NCBI GenBank assembly: GCA_039621445.1 | Contig: CP154955.1 | Location: 55,743,341 to 55,807,340 of the forward strand | Direction: 5' to 3' | DNA from: Euglena gracilis | Taxonomy: Eukaryota > Euglenida > Euglenophyceae > Euglenales | DNA length: 64,000 bases | In this document: one piece after another, positions 11,234-22,317 of the stretch | Layout: every line of letters begins with the position of its first letter | How positions within the stretch are numbered: the first letter of the stretch is position 1 | The notes under the pieces: model-generated | Databases searched by the model: none | What the model saw: only the letters and a program-made list of their open reading frames with translations | Told to the model about the DNA's origin: nothing | Translations under genes and position numbers: made by a program

Positions 11234-11507
11234 GACAACTGGGATGCTTAATGCCCTCCCCCCGGGGGTCATTAAGCATTCACAGGGGGGGTCAAAAATT
11301 TTGCATTATTGATGGAGTAGGGTTAGGGTTAGGAGTTCGACCTAATTTTAGGCCAACTTGTACACCTAACACGAATCTAAAGTTAAACCTAAAGTTAGGC
11401 CGAACTCCTAACCCCAAACCCTCTTCCATCGATACCGCAAACAAAATTCCGACCCCCCCTGTGAATGCTTAATGCCCCCCCGGGGGGGCATTGAGCATCC
11501 AGCTGCC
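11234..11507. mobile_element. GGCAGC-type foldback element with TTAGGG-like core
   Basis: Terminal inverted repeats GACAACTGGGATGCTTAATG (left) and GGCAGCTGGATGCTCAATG (right, complement) each contain an inner C/G hairpin. The palindromic octamer GTTTAAAC flanks both sides (11226-11233, 11508-11515). The centre is a second inverted repeat carrying TAGGGTTAGGGTTAGG on one arm and its complement on the other, around TTGTACACCTAACAC. The same plan recurs at 25233-25518. Confidence 0.7.
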
Positions 11508-11639
11508 GTTTAAACATAATTATACGATATTTTTCTTGTAATGAGCGTGTTTTACTATACAACCTGCATCATACCACCGGGCCAAAGCAAACATGCAACC
11601 CCCCCTCCAAATTTGAGCACCCCTTGGGACCAAACCGAC

Positions 11640-13310
11640 CCACACCCAAATTTAAGCAACTCCTCAGGGACCAGGCACCTACGGCCGACCAGGGCCGACC
11701 AGGGCCGACCAGGGCCGACCAGGGCCGACCATGATTTTCAGGACCCCCGTAGGTGGGGGTTGCGACCAGGGCCGACCAGGGCTGACTTGCATGTGGGTGG
11801 CCGACCGAAGGGGAATGGATGAAGGAATTCGGCAGCTTTCCCTCTGGAACAAGCACCTCTGATGATGCTGAGCGATGGTGATGCTGGATTTTTGGAGACC
11901 AGAGGTGGGGTTCCGATGCTGGGCGATGCTGGGCGATGCAGGGTGTTGCTGGGCGATGCTGGCATTTTTTTTTTGTATATTTTGAAGAACTAAACCCATT
12001 TTTGGATAATTTTCTCACAAATCTCCAGTTTTACACCCATTTTGGCCGTTATGGACCAGTTTTTGCTAATTTGGGGGCTATTTGTCACTGATTTGGCAAA
12101 TATTGGGCTAATTTAGGTCAATCTGAGCATTTTTTATATCATTTTTGGCCATTTTGCGCCCGTTTGGTAATTTTGGGTCACTTTTCACAATCTTTTGTGG
12201 ATTTTGTTGGCATTTTTGGGTAATTTTTGGTTATTTCAAGCCATTTTAGGTCATTTTGGTTGCTTTTGGGGAGCCAATGGAGGCCTTATGGGGCACTTCC
12301 TTTTGATCTTGGCGAGACAATTCAGAAAATCTCTGCATCCCTTAACATTTTTTCTGTGAAGGATACCCCCACCTATGGCCGACTATTTGCCGACCAGGGC
12401 CGACCAGGGCCGACCAGGGCCGACCAGGGCCGACCAGGGCCGACCAGAGCACCAAAATGGGAAGTGACCATAGGTGCCTGACAGGGACCAGTGAAAATTC
12501 CAAATTTAAGCAACCCGAAAGAGGGAAAATGCAGGAAAATATGAAAACAAAGACGCAAATAATAACTTAATTTTAGGGAAAATAATCAAACAGTTATTAT
12601 TTTGTTGGGACGTTGCTATATTGTTGCATGCATTTTTGCTCTGAAAATGGCACCTCCTTTCTTTAATTGAACAAGGAGAGACATTTTTTTTCTGTTGAAA
12701 TACAGATAATTACAGTTAACTTTGGATAAACTCAAAACCCCAATTAGCCACGGATGACTACAGATAACTACGGATAATTCCGGATGAACCAAAAGCTTCA
12801 AATATGGATAACTACAGATAAATGCAGATAATTATGTATTAGGCAAAAAACTTGGTCACTTTTGGATATTTCTCACTGTCTTTGGCCACTCTGGGCCACT
12901 TGAACCGCATTCGGCCAATTTTGGTTGTTTCTGATGGCATTTGGCCATTTTCGACCATTTCTGGCAATCTTTGGCTGCTTTTGGCCACTGCTGCCATGTT
13001 TGCTACTTTTGGCTGCTTCTGGCTGCTTCTGGCTGCTTCTGGTTACATTTGGCTTTGTCATTTTCTGTTACATTTGCCTCATTTTAGACATTGCTGAGGC
13101 AATGTTATGATCCATCTCTCTGTTCCCATCAGTCACGGCCATGTCTGGATGGCTTTTCCCAGCCAATATTTTTTTTTGCAATCACAGATAAAGAATTTGA
13201 CCCCCACCTACGGATAATCACCGATCCCTGCATCGGGGTGTGTGGTGAAACCCAAATTTAAGCAACCCCTTGAGCGGATCGGCTGAAACCCACCTTTAAG
13301 CGACGATTTG
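11640..13310. repeat. Long dispersed repeat, copy 1, with GCCGACCAGG minisatellites
   Basis: Related to 26640-27990. Shared landmarks are the GATGCTGGGC tandem units (11915-11965 versus 26990-27060), ATTTTTGGAGACC, a long field of GGCCATTTT/CTGGCTGCTTCTGG units and a TCTGGATGG ... TTTTTTTGCAA block. Copy 1 also carries two arrays of the decamer GCCGACCAGG (11683-11730, 12398-12446) and several AAATTTAAGCAACC motifs. No coding potential seen. Confidence 0.6.
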
Positions 13311-13451
13311 CTTAAATTTGTTTGGGGGTGTTAGTGCTATACCCCCCCCCCCCCCCCCGACGCCAACGGCGCCGGGCCCCGAAAAGATCTGCCTGGTCCG
13401 CAGGCACCAGGACCCAAAACCGATAACCGATACCGCCGGGGGGGGGGGGAC

Positions 13452-13759
13452 ATCTGGCCTGGGGGGGGGGGGGTATTGGGCCGACCTTAGGTCGGCCCAC
13501 GGTCGCCAAAGGTCGCCAAAGGTCGCCCTTGGTCGATGTCAAAAATCGTTCACCCAGGCAAATTAGCGCGACATACAAACAAAAGGAGTTGCACACACAA
13601 GGGATTTTGTTATTTTAGGGCCGCCGAACAGTTGCCTGCGGCGCTACAATGCAAAAAAAAACTGTGTAGGAAATACCCATAGCGACCTTTGGCGACCTTT
13701 GGCGACCGTGGGCCGACCTAAGGTCGGCCCACTACCCCCCCCCCCCCCCCAGGCCAGAT
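13452..13759. mobile_element. Foldback element with 75-base arms and GGTCGCCAAA units
   Basis: The left arm (13452-13528) and right arm (13682-13759) are nearly perfect inverted repeats: ATCTGGCCT, a G run, the inner palindrome GGGCCGACCTTAGGTCGGCC, then three GGTCGCCAAA-type units. The arms enclose about 150 bp of unrelated sequence. No target duplication is evident at these bounds, so the true ends may lie further out in the poly-G/C flanks. Confidence 0.65.
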
Positions 13760-14375
13760 CCGGGAGCCCCGCCGGGGGGGGGGGGGGGGGGGGGTTTTGG
13801 GCAGGCACCCCGTAGCACAAGGCGCCAGCCTCAGGGTCCCAGGGTTGGCAAAAAGATCCTGCATGGCAAAAAGCGCCAAACCTGCTTTTGAAAACTGCTT
13901 TGCTGCTTTGCTGCTTTTTGAAAACCCCCAAAATGATGGCGACCATCAAACAGAAGGATGATGCTTTTTTCATGCCATGGCCGTTGAAATGAAGAACAAG
14001 GGCCCGCATCCCTCCACAGCTGTCCAACCCGCAGCCCTGGGCGGTCCCCTGGGCCGTATGGGGATCCCCAGAACCCCATGGGTCGGGGTGTGGGGGTCCG
14101 AAATACGGTGTTGACCAAATTGAACGCATTCCACCCGGGATTTGCGTAACCGTAGACCTCATTCGCGGGTTGAAGTGCGGCAATATAATTCAAGGATCGG
14201 CAAACATAGGTCAGGGGTGTGTCATCCACACTCCGAAGGGGAATTCCCAAGGGTTTGTGGGTGGAATGGGTATATAACCCCCCCCCCCCCCAATGCTTTC
14301 CTGCATTTCGGGGGGGTTCCGATTTTTGGGTGAAGGATGGAATTTTCCTTGCACGGGTTGGTGGGTGGGTTCGAC
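13760..14375. other. Stretch without recognisable gene
   Basis: Starts with a long C/G run, then mixed-composition sequence with no splice-flanked coding island. Poly-C and poly-G blocks precede the element at 14376. Confidence 0.4.
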
Positions 14376-14626
14376 CAGGGGTTTTTTTAGTCGTGGACCC
14401 CCGGGGGGGGGTAGGGTGGGTGGGTCTGGCCGAGCCCCCCCCTCCCCCCCGCCCCCCCCCCCGAGAGGTCCCCCCGGAGGGGGGTGGGATATACTTTTCG
14501 GCGCCCAAAATTTTTGAAAAGGTGTTTTTAGCACGTTTTTATTTTTAGCACTTTCGCGATTTTTCAGCCTTTTTTTTGTGGGTCCACCGGGACCCCCCCC
14601 TCCCCCCGGTCTTAAAAAAACCCCTG
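14376..14626 (+). mobile_element. hAT-like MITE, family A (CAGGGGTTTTTTTA)
   Basis: Ends CAGGGGTTTTTTTAGTCG and TTAAAAAAACCCCTG are inverted repeats, and the octamer GGTTCGAC is duplicated perfectly on both sides (14368-14375, 14627-14634). Inside are poly-C/G hairpins, TTTTCGGCGCCCAAAATTTTTG and a GCTAAAAA-type A/T block. A second copy in opposite orientation is at 52415-52703. At 251 bp it has no coding capacity and must rely on a transposase supplied in trans. Confidence 0.85.
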
Positions 14627-15020
14627 GGTTCGACCCCCCCATCTCCCAGGTGGGGGTCCCCCCCCACACATTCCCATGCAACCCTGGCAGTCCTCAAGGG
14701 ACAGTCTTTTCTTTCGTTCAGAACTGCCCCTCAAGGACCGCCACCCTTTGTCCCAAGGGCCGGCCAACGGGCGGTCCGGGCATCAAACCGGTTCGATAAT
14801 TAAAGTTCCAATAAAACGTTTTTTCCCCCTACCGTTTTGGGTGGTGGGCGAAGGAAGCCCAGAAGCATTTCCTTTCCCAACGCGGACCCGTTGTTGCCAA
14901 AAAACGCGGCCATTTTCGGCGGCCCTTTTTTCCGGCGGAGGTTTTGCGTGGAACGCGGCTGGACCGGCTTTCCGTTGCCCCCCGGCTCCGGCCCGGCTCC
15001 CCGCCCCCCTTCCTCCCCAG

Positions 15021-15209
15021 CCCGTGCGGTTCCCGGCTGCCGCCGCCGCCCCCGACCCACCGCCCGGCGTGCCGCTGCTGACGTGGGTCGGGGACTGCGT
15101 CGTCCGCTCGTGGCGCCCGGGGCCTCGGCGCCGCATATGCCAGCTCAATTTCAAAGACCCGGCCGATGGAACAGGGGGGCGTGCGGTGGATGCAGCGCCG
15201 GGACGGTCC
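15021..15209 (+). CDS. Candidate coding exon, GC-rich
   Basis: A strong acceptor (CCCCCTTCCTCCCCAG) precedes 189 bp (63 codons) ending before GTATGG. The frame is Ala/Pro-rich at first, then carries the hydrophobic-to-basic segment LLTWVGDCVVRSWRPG. Third positions are mostly G or C, as in the exons from 20.4 kb on. I recognise no domain. The 5-kb gap to the 20451 exon leaves open whether it belongs to the same gene. An alternative donor GTCCGT lies four bases upstream. Confidence 0.4.
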
Positions 15210-15848
15210 GTATGGGTGGATGGACCGTCCTGGGCTTGCAGGGTTCATCTCTCTCCTGGTTTTTTTTATTATAAATTCTGCCCCTTGGCCAAAGGACCAG
15301 CTTAGGGTCCAGGGGGGGGGGGTCGGTTAAGAATTTGAAAAACATTTATTTTTTTCTGTTTGGGTGGATGTGGATGCTGGAAAGTTTTCCCCTGGTGTCG
15401 ATCTTTTGTTTGCCGATATTTTCCGAATTTGCCGATTTTCAGCATATTTTGATCGAGTGCTGGACTTTTAGCTCCATGTGAATACATCACATGTGTGTTT
15501 TCTGTTGGCAGTGGCATTGCAGAAATGGGTATCAATCGTTTTTTTTTGTCAGCCATTCCCGAGTATGTAAAGTTTTGCCATGACTACGTCAAAATAACCT
15601 GCATTTCGACGAAAGAAAATTGTTGCCCCATGATCCCAACCGTCCTGGGCCACAACTGGGAACACTTCCATTCAACACTCAGCGGATCGCCAATTACCCC
15701 AACTCACCCCGTGGCCTCTCTGGGTGAACCGTATCAAATGATTCCAAGTTCAGGTTTTCTGAGTCCATGGTTTTCGGCACAAGTTGAAGGTGTGAACTAA
15801 TAGAACAAAAGGCTAACATTGCCGCCCTTTCCCAGCCCCGTGCTGATA

Positions 15849-16069
15849 ACCCCCCCCCCCAAAATAACCTGGCGGGGCCCTTGCTCCTGGCAGTGGCCGA
15901 ATGACTTGGCGGGAGGAGCAAAAAAGGTGGTTCCAGTAACTTGGCACCCCCTTCTTAAGGCAAATTTCCTTTACGACGCTTAAAAAAGGGCCCAAATAAC
16001 CTGGCGGGGGGGGGCAGGGCCGAAAGTTGGTTCCAATAACGTGGCACCCCGCCAGGCTATTTGGGGGGG
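15849..16069. mobile_element. TA-flanked foldback element (AACCTGGCGGGG arms)
   Basis: Arms AAAATAACCTGGCGGGG (left) and CCCCGCCAGGCTATTT (right) sit inside a poly-C cap and poly-G tail, with TA on each side (15847-15848, 16070-16071). Internal units CCAATAACGTGGCACC and its variants repeat the arm motif. The TA flank suggests a Tc1/mariner-type target, but two bases are weak evidence for one copy. Confidence 0.5.
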
Positions 16070-16071
16070 TA

Positions 16072-16341
16072 CAGCGAACCGGGGACGACTCGACCCCCCC
16101 CCCACTCCACGTCTCCCCCCCCCCCCGGTAGCCCCTCTCCCAGCACCAGACAGCCGAGGCCCTGCCCGGGCTCCGATGATGCGGTCCAGGTGGCGTACCT
16201 GGTGCCCAGGGGACCGTTGGGGGTTGGGCTCGCCGGGCACAGTTCTTCTTCCGCCGGGCCGTCGAAGTTCCGTTTCTCATTCCCCGGACCCCACCATCCC
16301 CACGATGTAGCCGCCCCGAAGCCTAGGACATGGGCCAGGAA
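16072..16341. other. GC-rich island, possibly coding on +
   Basis: An acceptor-like CTCTCCCAG at 16143 precedes GC-rich DNA open in one + frame to about 16350, with a GTGGCG donor candidate after GTCCAG. The complementary strand also shows an open frame, so the assignment is uncertain. Confidence 0.2.
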
Positions 16342-16852
16342 CAGGGGGGGGGGGAATATGCAACTTGCATAATTTGCATTTTTTTTGGATAATCAGGTTT
16401 TTCTGAAATTTGAATTTTTTGCATAATTTTTTTTACCCTGGAAATTTTTATGCAAAAAAGATGACCTTTGTGCTGCATTCCTAGCATCAGGTATGCTCTT
16501 CATTTTCGTAAATGTCCTAAATGTCCGCTTTATTGATGTTCAATGGTGACCTGGAGGGACGATTTGCTTAGACTGAACGTGTAGGTCCATTCATGTTGAT
16601 TTTCAAAGCTTCAGTGCTTGCCGTTGTCTTCCAGGAGGTCTTCTTTGTGAATCATTGACAGGTACACCGGCATTGTCACATGCTTACGGATTTTAGGCAG
16701 CAAAACTCTGTTATATTCCAGCCTTTTCTCAGGGGTTTTATGCAAGTTGCATTTTTTTTGCATTTTTTTTGCATTTATTTGCATTTTTTTTGGATTTTTT
16801 TGACTTGCATAATAAAAAAAATTTGAAGGGCCAAGTTGTATATCCCCCCCTG
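16342..16852. mobile_element. Inverted-repeat element with TGCAACTTGCAT ends
   Basis: The left end CAGGGGGGGGGGAATATGCAA and the right end TTGTATATCCCCCCCTG are inverted repeats. Flanks GCCAGGAA (16334-16341) and GCAGGAA (16853-16859) match with one deleted base, as for a degraded 8-bp duplication. The subterminal regions are rich in TTTGCAT/ATGCAAG words. The middle ~300 bp is unique with no obvious ORF. Confidence 0.5.
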
Positions 16853-16859
16853 GCAGGAA

Positions 16860-19800
16860 TCAAGAATGGCCGCATCCTTGCCCTGCCCCAGGGGTAGGTG
16901 GGCCCCAGAGGGTAGGTGCTGCGGGCGGACAGGAGGCAGGGGGGGATACGCGGAACGCTCATTTTGCGGTTATTTCGCGTGTTTAGCGCCTATTTTGCAC
17001 TTTTTTTTTGCCCAAAAAGTGCATATTTCGCATATTTTCCGCTTATTTAGCACTTATTTCAAGGTTTTGCAGGAGTTTTCCGCCATATATTTGCCCATTT
17101 CCCAATATCTAAACCCCCTCCCCAGGAAACTGTTTTCTACCTTCTGTGCCCACTAACAGTGTCCTTGTCCTTGAGGAATATGTCACCCGCCCTTGTACCC
17201 ACTGACCTGTCACCTATTTTTTAACGAGTTTCAGATTTTCACAGTGGCTGACAACTGGCTGGAGATGACCCAAAATGGCCCAAAATGGTCCGAAATGCAG
17301 GTGGCTGATAACGCATTGAACCAGGTGTCTCCACAATTTTCCAATTTTTTTCCCGCAAGTTTGAATAAGTGTCCGTGGTTTTCAATTTCTGCAAAATACA
17401 GGAAACTATCACAGCATTTCACTTTCGCTGTAAAGTTTTATTGTTTTTTGTTCAAAACAAAAACCCAGATTATGTGAAATACCTTTCTTCAAATCATTGA
17501 TCATTGTGTTAATTGGACAGAAATTTTTGTGATTCGGTCTATTTTTTTGTGATTTGGTGTGTATTGGCAAAAAGATATGATTTGGTGTGTATCGTTGATT
17601 CGCAGCATTAATGGTCTAATGAGCTTTTTTGGTGCGATTTTGGGCCAATATCCGCAATATTTGGGAGCTACTTTTGGAAAAATCGCCTGTTTTCCGCTTA
17701 TTTTTCCACTTATTACCACCTATTTTAGTGGTATGGCGCCCCCTTCCAAGCGCCAGGCAGGCCGACAATGGCCACCTCAGAAAGGTCACTTGTCCGCGTC
17801 AGACCCAGCCCGACCCCCCAAGAACGCCCCCCCCCCCCAAGGGGTGCGCTTGCTATGGGCAGCCCCAACCTGCTTGGCGAAGCATCGCCGTGCCAGTCGC
17901 CCCTTTCCCCTAAGCCCCCTGCCAATGGAGCGCGTCCAGGGGGGCCGAGGAAGAGGGCCCAACCCCGAGGGCGACGAGGTCGAGTGTTTGTACGCGGACC
18001 AGGTCTGCGGGAAGAATTGTTGCCGGACCTGGTTTATTAACAGAATTTTCAAAAAAATGCTCGCTTTTTACAGTATTCTGCTTCATTTTTTTCAGGGGTT
18101 TCGACCTGGTTTTCGAGTCCATTTGTAAGATAGTGTGCCATGCACTGCTTTGGTATGTTTGGTTTTTTTTGGAGGAAAAATGCAAATGATTGTTCGAAAC
18201 ATGCATGGTGTTGCATGGAATAGATGTTGCGTAATGGAAATTGTCCCCTGAGGAGAAAAAAAATTCAAAGTCTTTTCCAGCAGAAAGACACAGTCCAATT
18301 TTTTTTTAAGAAATAATAAAGAAACACCGCTGAAAACCAAAATGCTTTGAAAGAATTCCAGCCCAAATGCTCTACTTGAACGTCATCCTCCTGGGTGTCA
18401 TCGTCCAGGGTGGCTGCAGAGCATTTGAGGGAATGCAATACGATGTTTTGCAGACAGGTTTCAGGTCAGGCCTGAGGGACCCCAAGAAATGTTGATAAAC
18501 CCATTGCCGCTTTCAATGAAAACGTGTTGCCAGGCAATGCTTTTTTTCTCGTTGCTTTCATGTAATTTATTCGTCAAAGAGCAAAAAACACTTCAAACGT
18601 TCACCAGAACGGTTCACTGTTTTTTTGGGGGGTGCTCCTCACAAAGGAGGGGGAGTCAAACCCGCGGGGGGTTGTTAAGCAACCCCCCAGCTTCCCCCCC
18701 GCAACATCATTCGCTCAAAGGGCACTGTAACTGGGCGACTCAAGGGTTGTTTGACAGGCAGAATTTCAACACCCGCGCCCGGGGGGGGTTGTCTACCTTA
18801 ACATGAAGAGTTCCTTTCCCTCTGTCCTCCATTTCTTTCCCCACACTCTCATTAGAGTCGAAATCAGGTCTCATTTCAGGCCCCAGTTCGGCCTATCTTC
18901 AGGGCAACAAATTCAATCGCACTGATCCTCAACCCGTATCCCAACCCTACAACCCAACTTAAATGCGAGAAATGGGATCGGGGCATCTCACGACAAGGTC
19001 GGATTTGGCTTGCTCCCCCCAACGTTCATCACCACAAATTCACTCAACACCTGTGTGACCCCTCCCCCCAGGGGGGGGTTATCGAGAGTGGGTGGGTGGG
19101 TGGGTTGGGGCCTCTGGACCCCCCCCCCCCGGGATGGGGTGCGTTGGTCAGGTTTTTTTCTTGGCCTGGCCGAAGCGGGCCGGAAGAGCTTTTGAGGGTT
19201 TTCGGCCGATTTTGGCTGGATTTTGGGTGTTTGGGTGTTTGGGTGGGTGGGTGGTTGACCCGGGGGAGGGGTTATGGGTGGGTGAGTTTTTGAGGAAAAA
19301 AGTTTTTGGGTGGGTTTTCGGGAAAAAAGCTGGTGGGTGGGTTTGGGCCCATGAAGAAGTGACCCCCGGGGTAATTGAGTGAATCTATGTTCATCACTCC
19401 GCCTGACCCGGTGGTGAAGCACGCCATAAGGCCATCGAACACCAGCATGCCACAATGTCAACGTGCCTGTCCCACACCGCCCACCCGCCCAACCAATCCA
19501 GCTGTAGGGACCACCTCTCATTCTCCCCTGCCTCTCCCCGCCCACAGACCTACACGGCCCTCGGGGGAGAGTTCCTGGTCGCTTTCCAGTCGCCCCCCCC
19601 CAAAGAAGTGTGGGCCATAATAATGGTTGCCCTTCAGCCCCCCCCCCCGGCTGTTTTGTGCATTGAGGTCAACAGGTTGTTTCCCCCCTCCCCCCTCCCT
19701 CCGAGGACGACTGGCCTGGAAACAGAAGGCCGCGTCATCGCCTGCGCTGCTCTCTCTTTGAGTGGACCACCCAGTGTCAGCTCCTCAAAGCTGCCTGCCC

Positions 19801-20438
19801 AATGTCTGGTTTCTTTTTGGCCATCCCCCCCAATTCAAGGTTTTAAGCCTTTTTTGAATGTTTTTTAAAGGGCTTCTTTTGAGGTTTTTTTATTTCCTGT
19901 TTTCCAAGGGCGGTCCGGGAATCCAACGGGTTCGAAAATCAAAAATTCGAAAACATTGTGCACAAAATCCCTAAATCCCCCCCGAAAAGGGCCAAAAGGG
20001 CCTGGCGGAGCATTTTGGGCCAATTTTTACCTTGGAATTTTTGCCCCAAATAATAGCTCCCTCGGGACTCCTAGGTATCCAAAATACTAAGCCAGGGAGT
20101 TATTATCTGGGGGAGGTTTGCCATATCGTACACGCTGTTCTGTGGTTTGCTTCCAGAAACTGTTTACTTTGAGGTTGGGTTGTTCTGCTGCCACCGAGAC
20201 AGGAGGAAATGCATTTGAACTGCCGGTGCATGAACACCAATGAATCACTCCGCGACCATGGACTCGCAAACCCTTTTAACTGGTCGCCTGAAGCTGATGA
20301 CCCGGACAGTGACCACTCAAAGTGACTGAACAGTGACCACTCAAAGTGACTGAACTGACTCACTCTGTCACAGTGTTCAGATGTGCCACAACACTGAACT
20401 GTCTGAACTGACTCTATCACAGTGTTCGGTTGTGCCAG
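16860..20438. other. Largely non-coding stretch
   Basis: A GC-rich island at 17768-18040 is open on + and encodes Pro/Arg-rich sequence but lacks clear splice sites on both sides. There are C/G hairpins at 18655-18690, a G-rich block with GTGGGTGGGT units at 19075-19360, and otherwise T-rich unique DNA. No gene is supported. Confidence 0.35.
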
Positions 20439-20450
20439 AGTCAGAGACTG

Positions 20451-20618
20451 ATGGCCTGGACGGCGACGCGCAGACCCTTTCAAGTGGCCGCGGAACCTCC
20501 TCAGGGCCCGGGCAGTGGCCGCAGCGAGGGGGAGCCAGCAAAGAAAGGCGGCCCCCCGAGCCGCGTGCTGGCGACGCTGAAGCGGGTCTGCCTCGACCCC
20601 CAGCACGCAAGCCAACCG
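20451..20618 (+). CDS. Putative first coding exon of the + strand split gene
   Basis: The frame begins at an ATG at 20451, is open for 56 codons and ends before the donor-like GTGTGC at 20619. If internal, an acceptor (TTGTGCCAG) lies at 20438. The peptide has a Gly/Pro/Lys-rich segment (GSGRSEGEPAKKGG) followed by the more ordered RVLATLKRVCLDPQ. Third positions are mostly G/C. It ends in phase 0, which fits the next exon at 21041. The antisense frame is also open here, so the strand choice rests on phase continuity with the downstream exons. Product unknown. Confidence 0.45.
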
Positions 20619-21040
20619 GTGTGCCCCCATTCCTCACAGCGGTACTCGAGGACCCCCCTCCACACTGCAAAATCCTATCTGGTCTGATGCAGATTTTTTT
20701 ATTATTTTTGCTCATATTTGGTTTTTTCCCCTCACTCCGAACAACTGCCCTTTTTCGAACAAACTTTTCCTCGAACTCCAAACAATGGATTTTTTCTTCT
20801 GAATGCATTTCTGTCCTTTCCTTTAATAATACAACAATAGTAATCCTAATTCTTTTAATAAAAATAATTCTATTTAATAGTTTTATATGAAAGTCAATAA
20901 TATGGAAAAGTTAGAGATTAATTGGATAATTTGGAAACATTTTTTGTAGAACTTGAACACAGTACTGGTTATCTATCCTTGGACAAACAAGGGACAACAA
21001 GGGACATTATTTTTGGATCAACAAAGAAATATCATTTCAG

Positions 21041-21073
21041 AAATTTCATGACCTAAACTTGTTGCAGCAAGAG
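21041..21073 (+). CDS. 33-bp micro-exon candidate
   Basis: AAATATCATTTCAG precedes it and GAG followed by the consensus donor GTAAGT ends it. The 33 bases encode 11 residues (KFHDLNLLQQE) in the frame that continues the exon at 20451 and leads into the exon at 22141. The two flanking introns would be 422 and 1067 nt. Such a short exon is supported mainly by the excellent donor and by preserved phase. Confidence 0.45.
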
Positions 21074-21600
21074 GTAAGTGGTGACCAAAATCAGTGCCAA
21101 TGGGTTCTCCAAGACACTGCCCCATCAGATTTAGTGCGAGTGTGCCTTCTACGGTCCTCGATGACAGCCCTAATGAGTCATGGCATGGACTCATACGAGA
21201 CCTCAGTTTGGTCAGGCTTGACAGCAAATGCAGCTTGGAGGCAGTCAGAGTTGTGGACAGTTAGAGAACACCTTGCCAACAGGGGCACAACCTTTTGGGC
21301 AACACAGAGCACAAACCTTTTGCGCTTATTTGCTTTTTTCGATTTGGGCAAAATTTCCTTTTTTGTGGTTTTCTTTGTGTCCCGTTTTTCAAGCGTCCAC
21401 ATTGCGGTGGTTCGAGATGCGTGTTCAAAACTCAATGTCCAGTGTGGCAGAGTAGGAACCACAAACCACCACAACAGCACCACCTGAAGTTTCCAGCCGC
21501 ATAGATCTGGACGCGGGGCATCGCCCGTCTGCAAATAGCCGACGATGCGCTGATCGATCCCCGCGGTAAACCCCCCCTCTCGATCCCGTACGGGCAGAGG
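21074..21600. other. Intron or intergenic DNA, no feature seen
   Basis: Mixed-composition sequence after the micro-exon donor; it contains no recognised repeat and no splice-flanked frame. Confidence 0.4.
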
Positions 21601-21609
21601 AGGGCATAA

Positions 21610-21975
21610 GCCCCCCTCCCAAATAGTATTGCAGTGCAGCACTATTGGACGGCCGCCTCCGGCAGCAGGGAGTGCAGCACTATTTGGATTGGGTGCCTCT
21701 TAGTCCCGGCCAATCACCACAGGCACCCTTTTTGCCTACTCAATGTCCTACTCTGAGGCCAGCGAGGTGCACTCTGGTTGTCTATTCACTTCGGACGACT
21801 TCCGTGAGTTGTTCGGGTGGGAATTTGCCCCCTTTCCCTCTCTGCGGGTTACAAAAGGTGCCTGCAGTTTGCTGCACGAGCTTCTACTCATTTCAGATTG
21901 TATGTTTTGGGGAGTGCAGCTCTATTGGAGGCTCATTTTATCCATCGGAGGGTGCAGCACTATTTGGACCCGCAG
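21610..21975. repeat. GTGCAGCACTATTTGGA repeats
   Basis: Five variants of GTGCAGCACTATTGGA occur at about 21632, 21670, 21915, 21950 and 21970, within the presumed intron between the exons at 21041 and 22141. They may mark short inserted or tandemly copied units. The sequence between 21700 and 21900 is unrelated. Confidence 0.5.
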
Positions 21976-21984
21976 CTCTATTGG

Positions 21985-22052
21985 CCCCGCAGCACTGTTA
22001 GAGACCCACGACCTCCCGCGCGTGAGGCCAACACCTTAGCGGAATAAGCTAC
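21985..22052 (-). other. tRNA-like 5' segment (possible SINE head)
   Basis: On the - strand, GTCGCCCGGGTAGCTTATTC ... GTGTTGGCCTCAC ... GGAGGTCGTGGGT resembles the D-arm, anticodon arm and start of the T-arm of a tRNA. The T-loop and the 3' acceptor strand are missing, so it is not a complete tRNA. A tRNA-derived SINE or a tRNA pseudogene would fit. Confidence 0.25.
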
Positions 22053-22140
22053 CCGGGCGACACTCGCCTTGGTGTTCGCACCGACCACTGTCGTGTGTCG
22101 TAGGCTCTCCCGTCCGCCACGCACACCGCCTCCCCCGCAG

Positions 22141-22289
22141 GGAGCCACGGACCTGCTGCTCTTCATGATGGGCGTCCTGCTGCACGTCGCCCGGGCCCGC
22201 GGCGCCACGGAGGTGGCCGCCGTCGCGTACCCCGGCCACGCGGCTGTGCCGGTCCCCCGCGTGTTTGGGACGCGGCGGTGGCCGGGCGG
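22141..22289 (+). CDS. Coding exon of the + strand split gene
   Basis: Acceptor CCGCCTCCCCCGCAG, 149 bp open in one frame, then the donor GTACGA. The 49 full codons end in G or C almost without exception. The peptide starts with a hydrophobic stretch (DLLLFMMGVLLHVARARG) that could be a buried helix or a short membrane segment, then Ala/Val/Pro-rich sequence ending near RVFGTRRWPG. It starts in phase 0 and leaves two bases, matching the preferred acceptor at 23333. Family not recognised. Confidence 0.6.
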
Positions 22290-22317
22290 GTACGATGCCG
22301 AACCCTCCTTTTGACCC

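Noticed and set aside
14211-14681. Pro/Gly-rich frames on both strands
   Set aside because: They span the family-A MITE and its poly-C/G hairpins.
21985-22052. Functional tRNA gene
   Set aside because: T-loop and 3' acceptor strand are missing.
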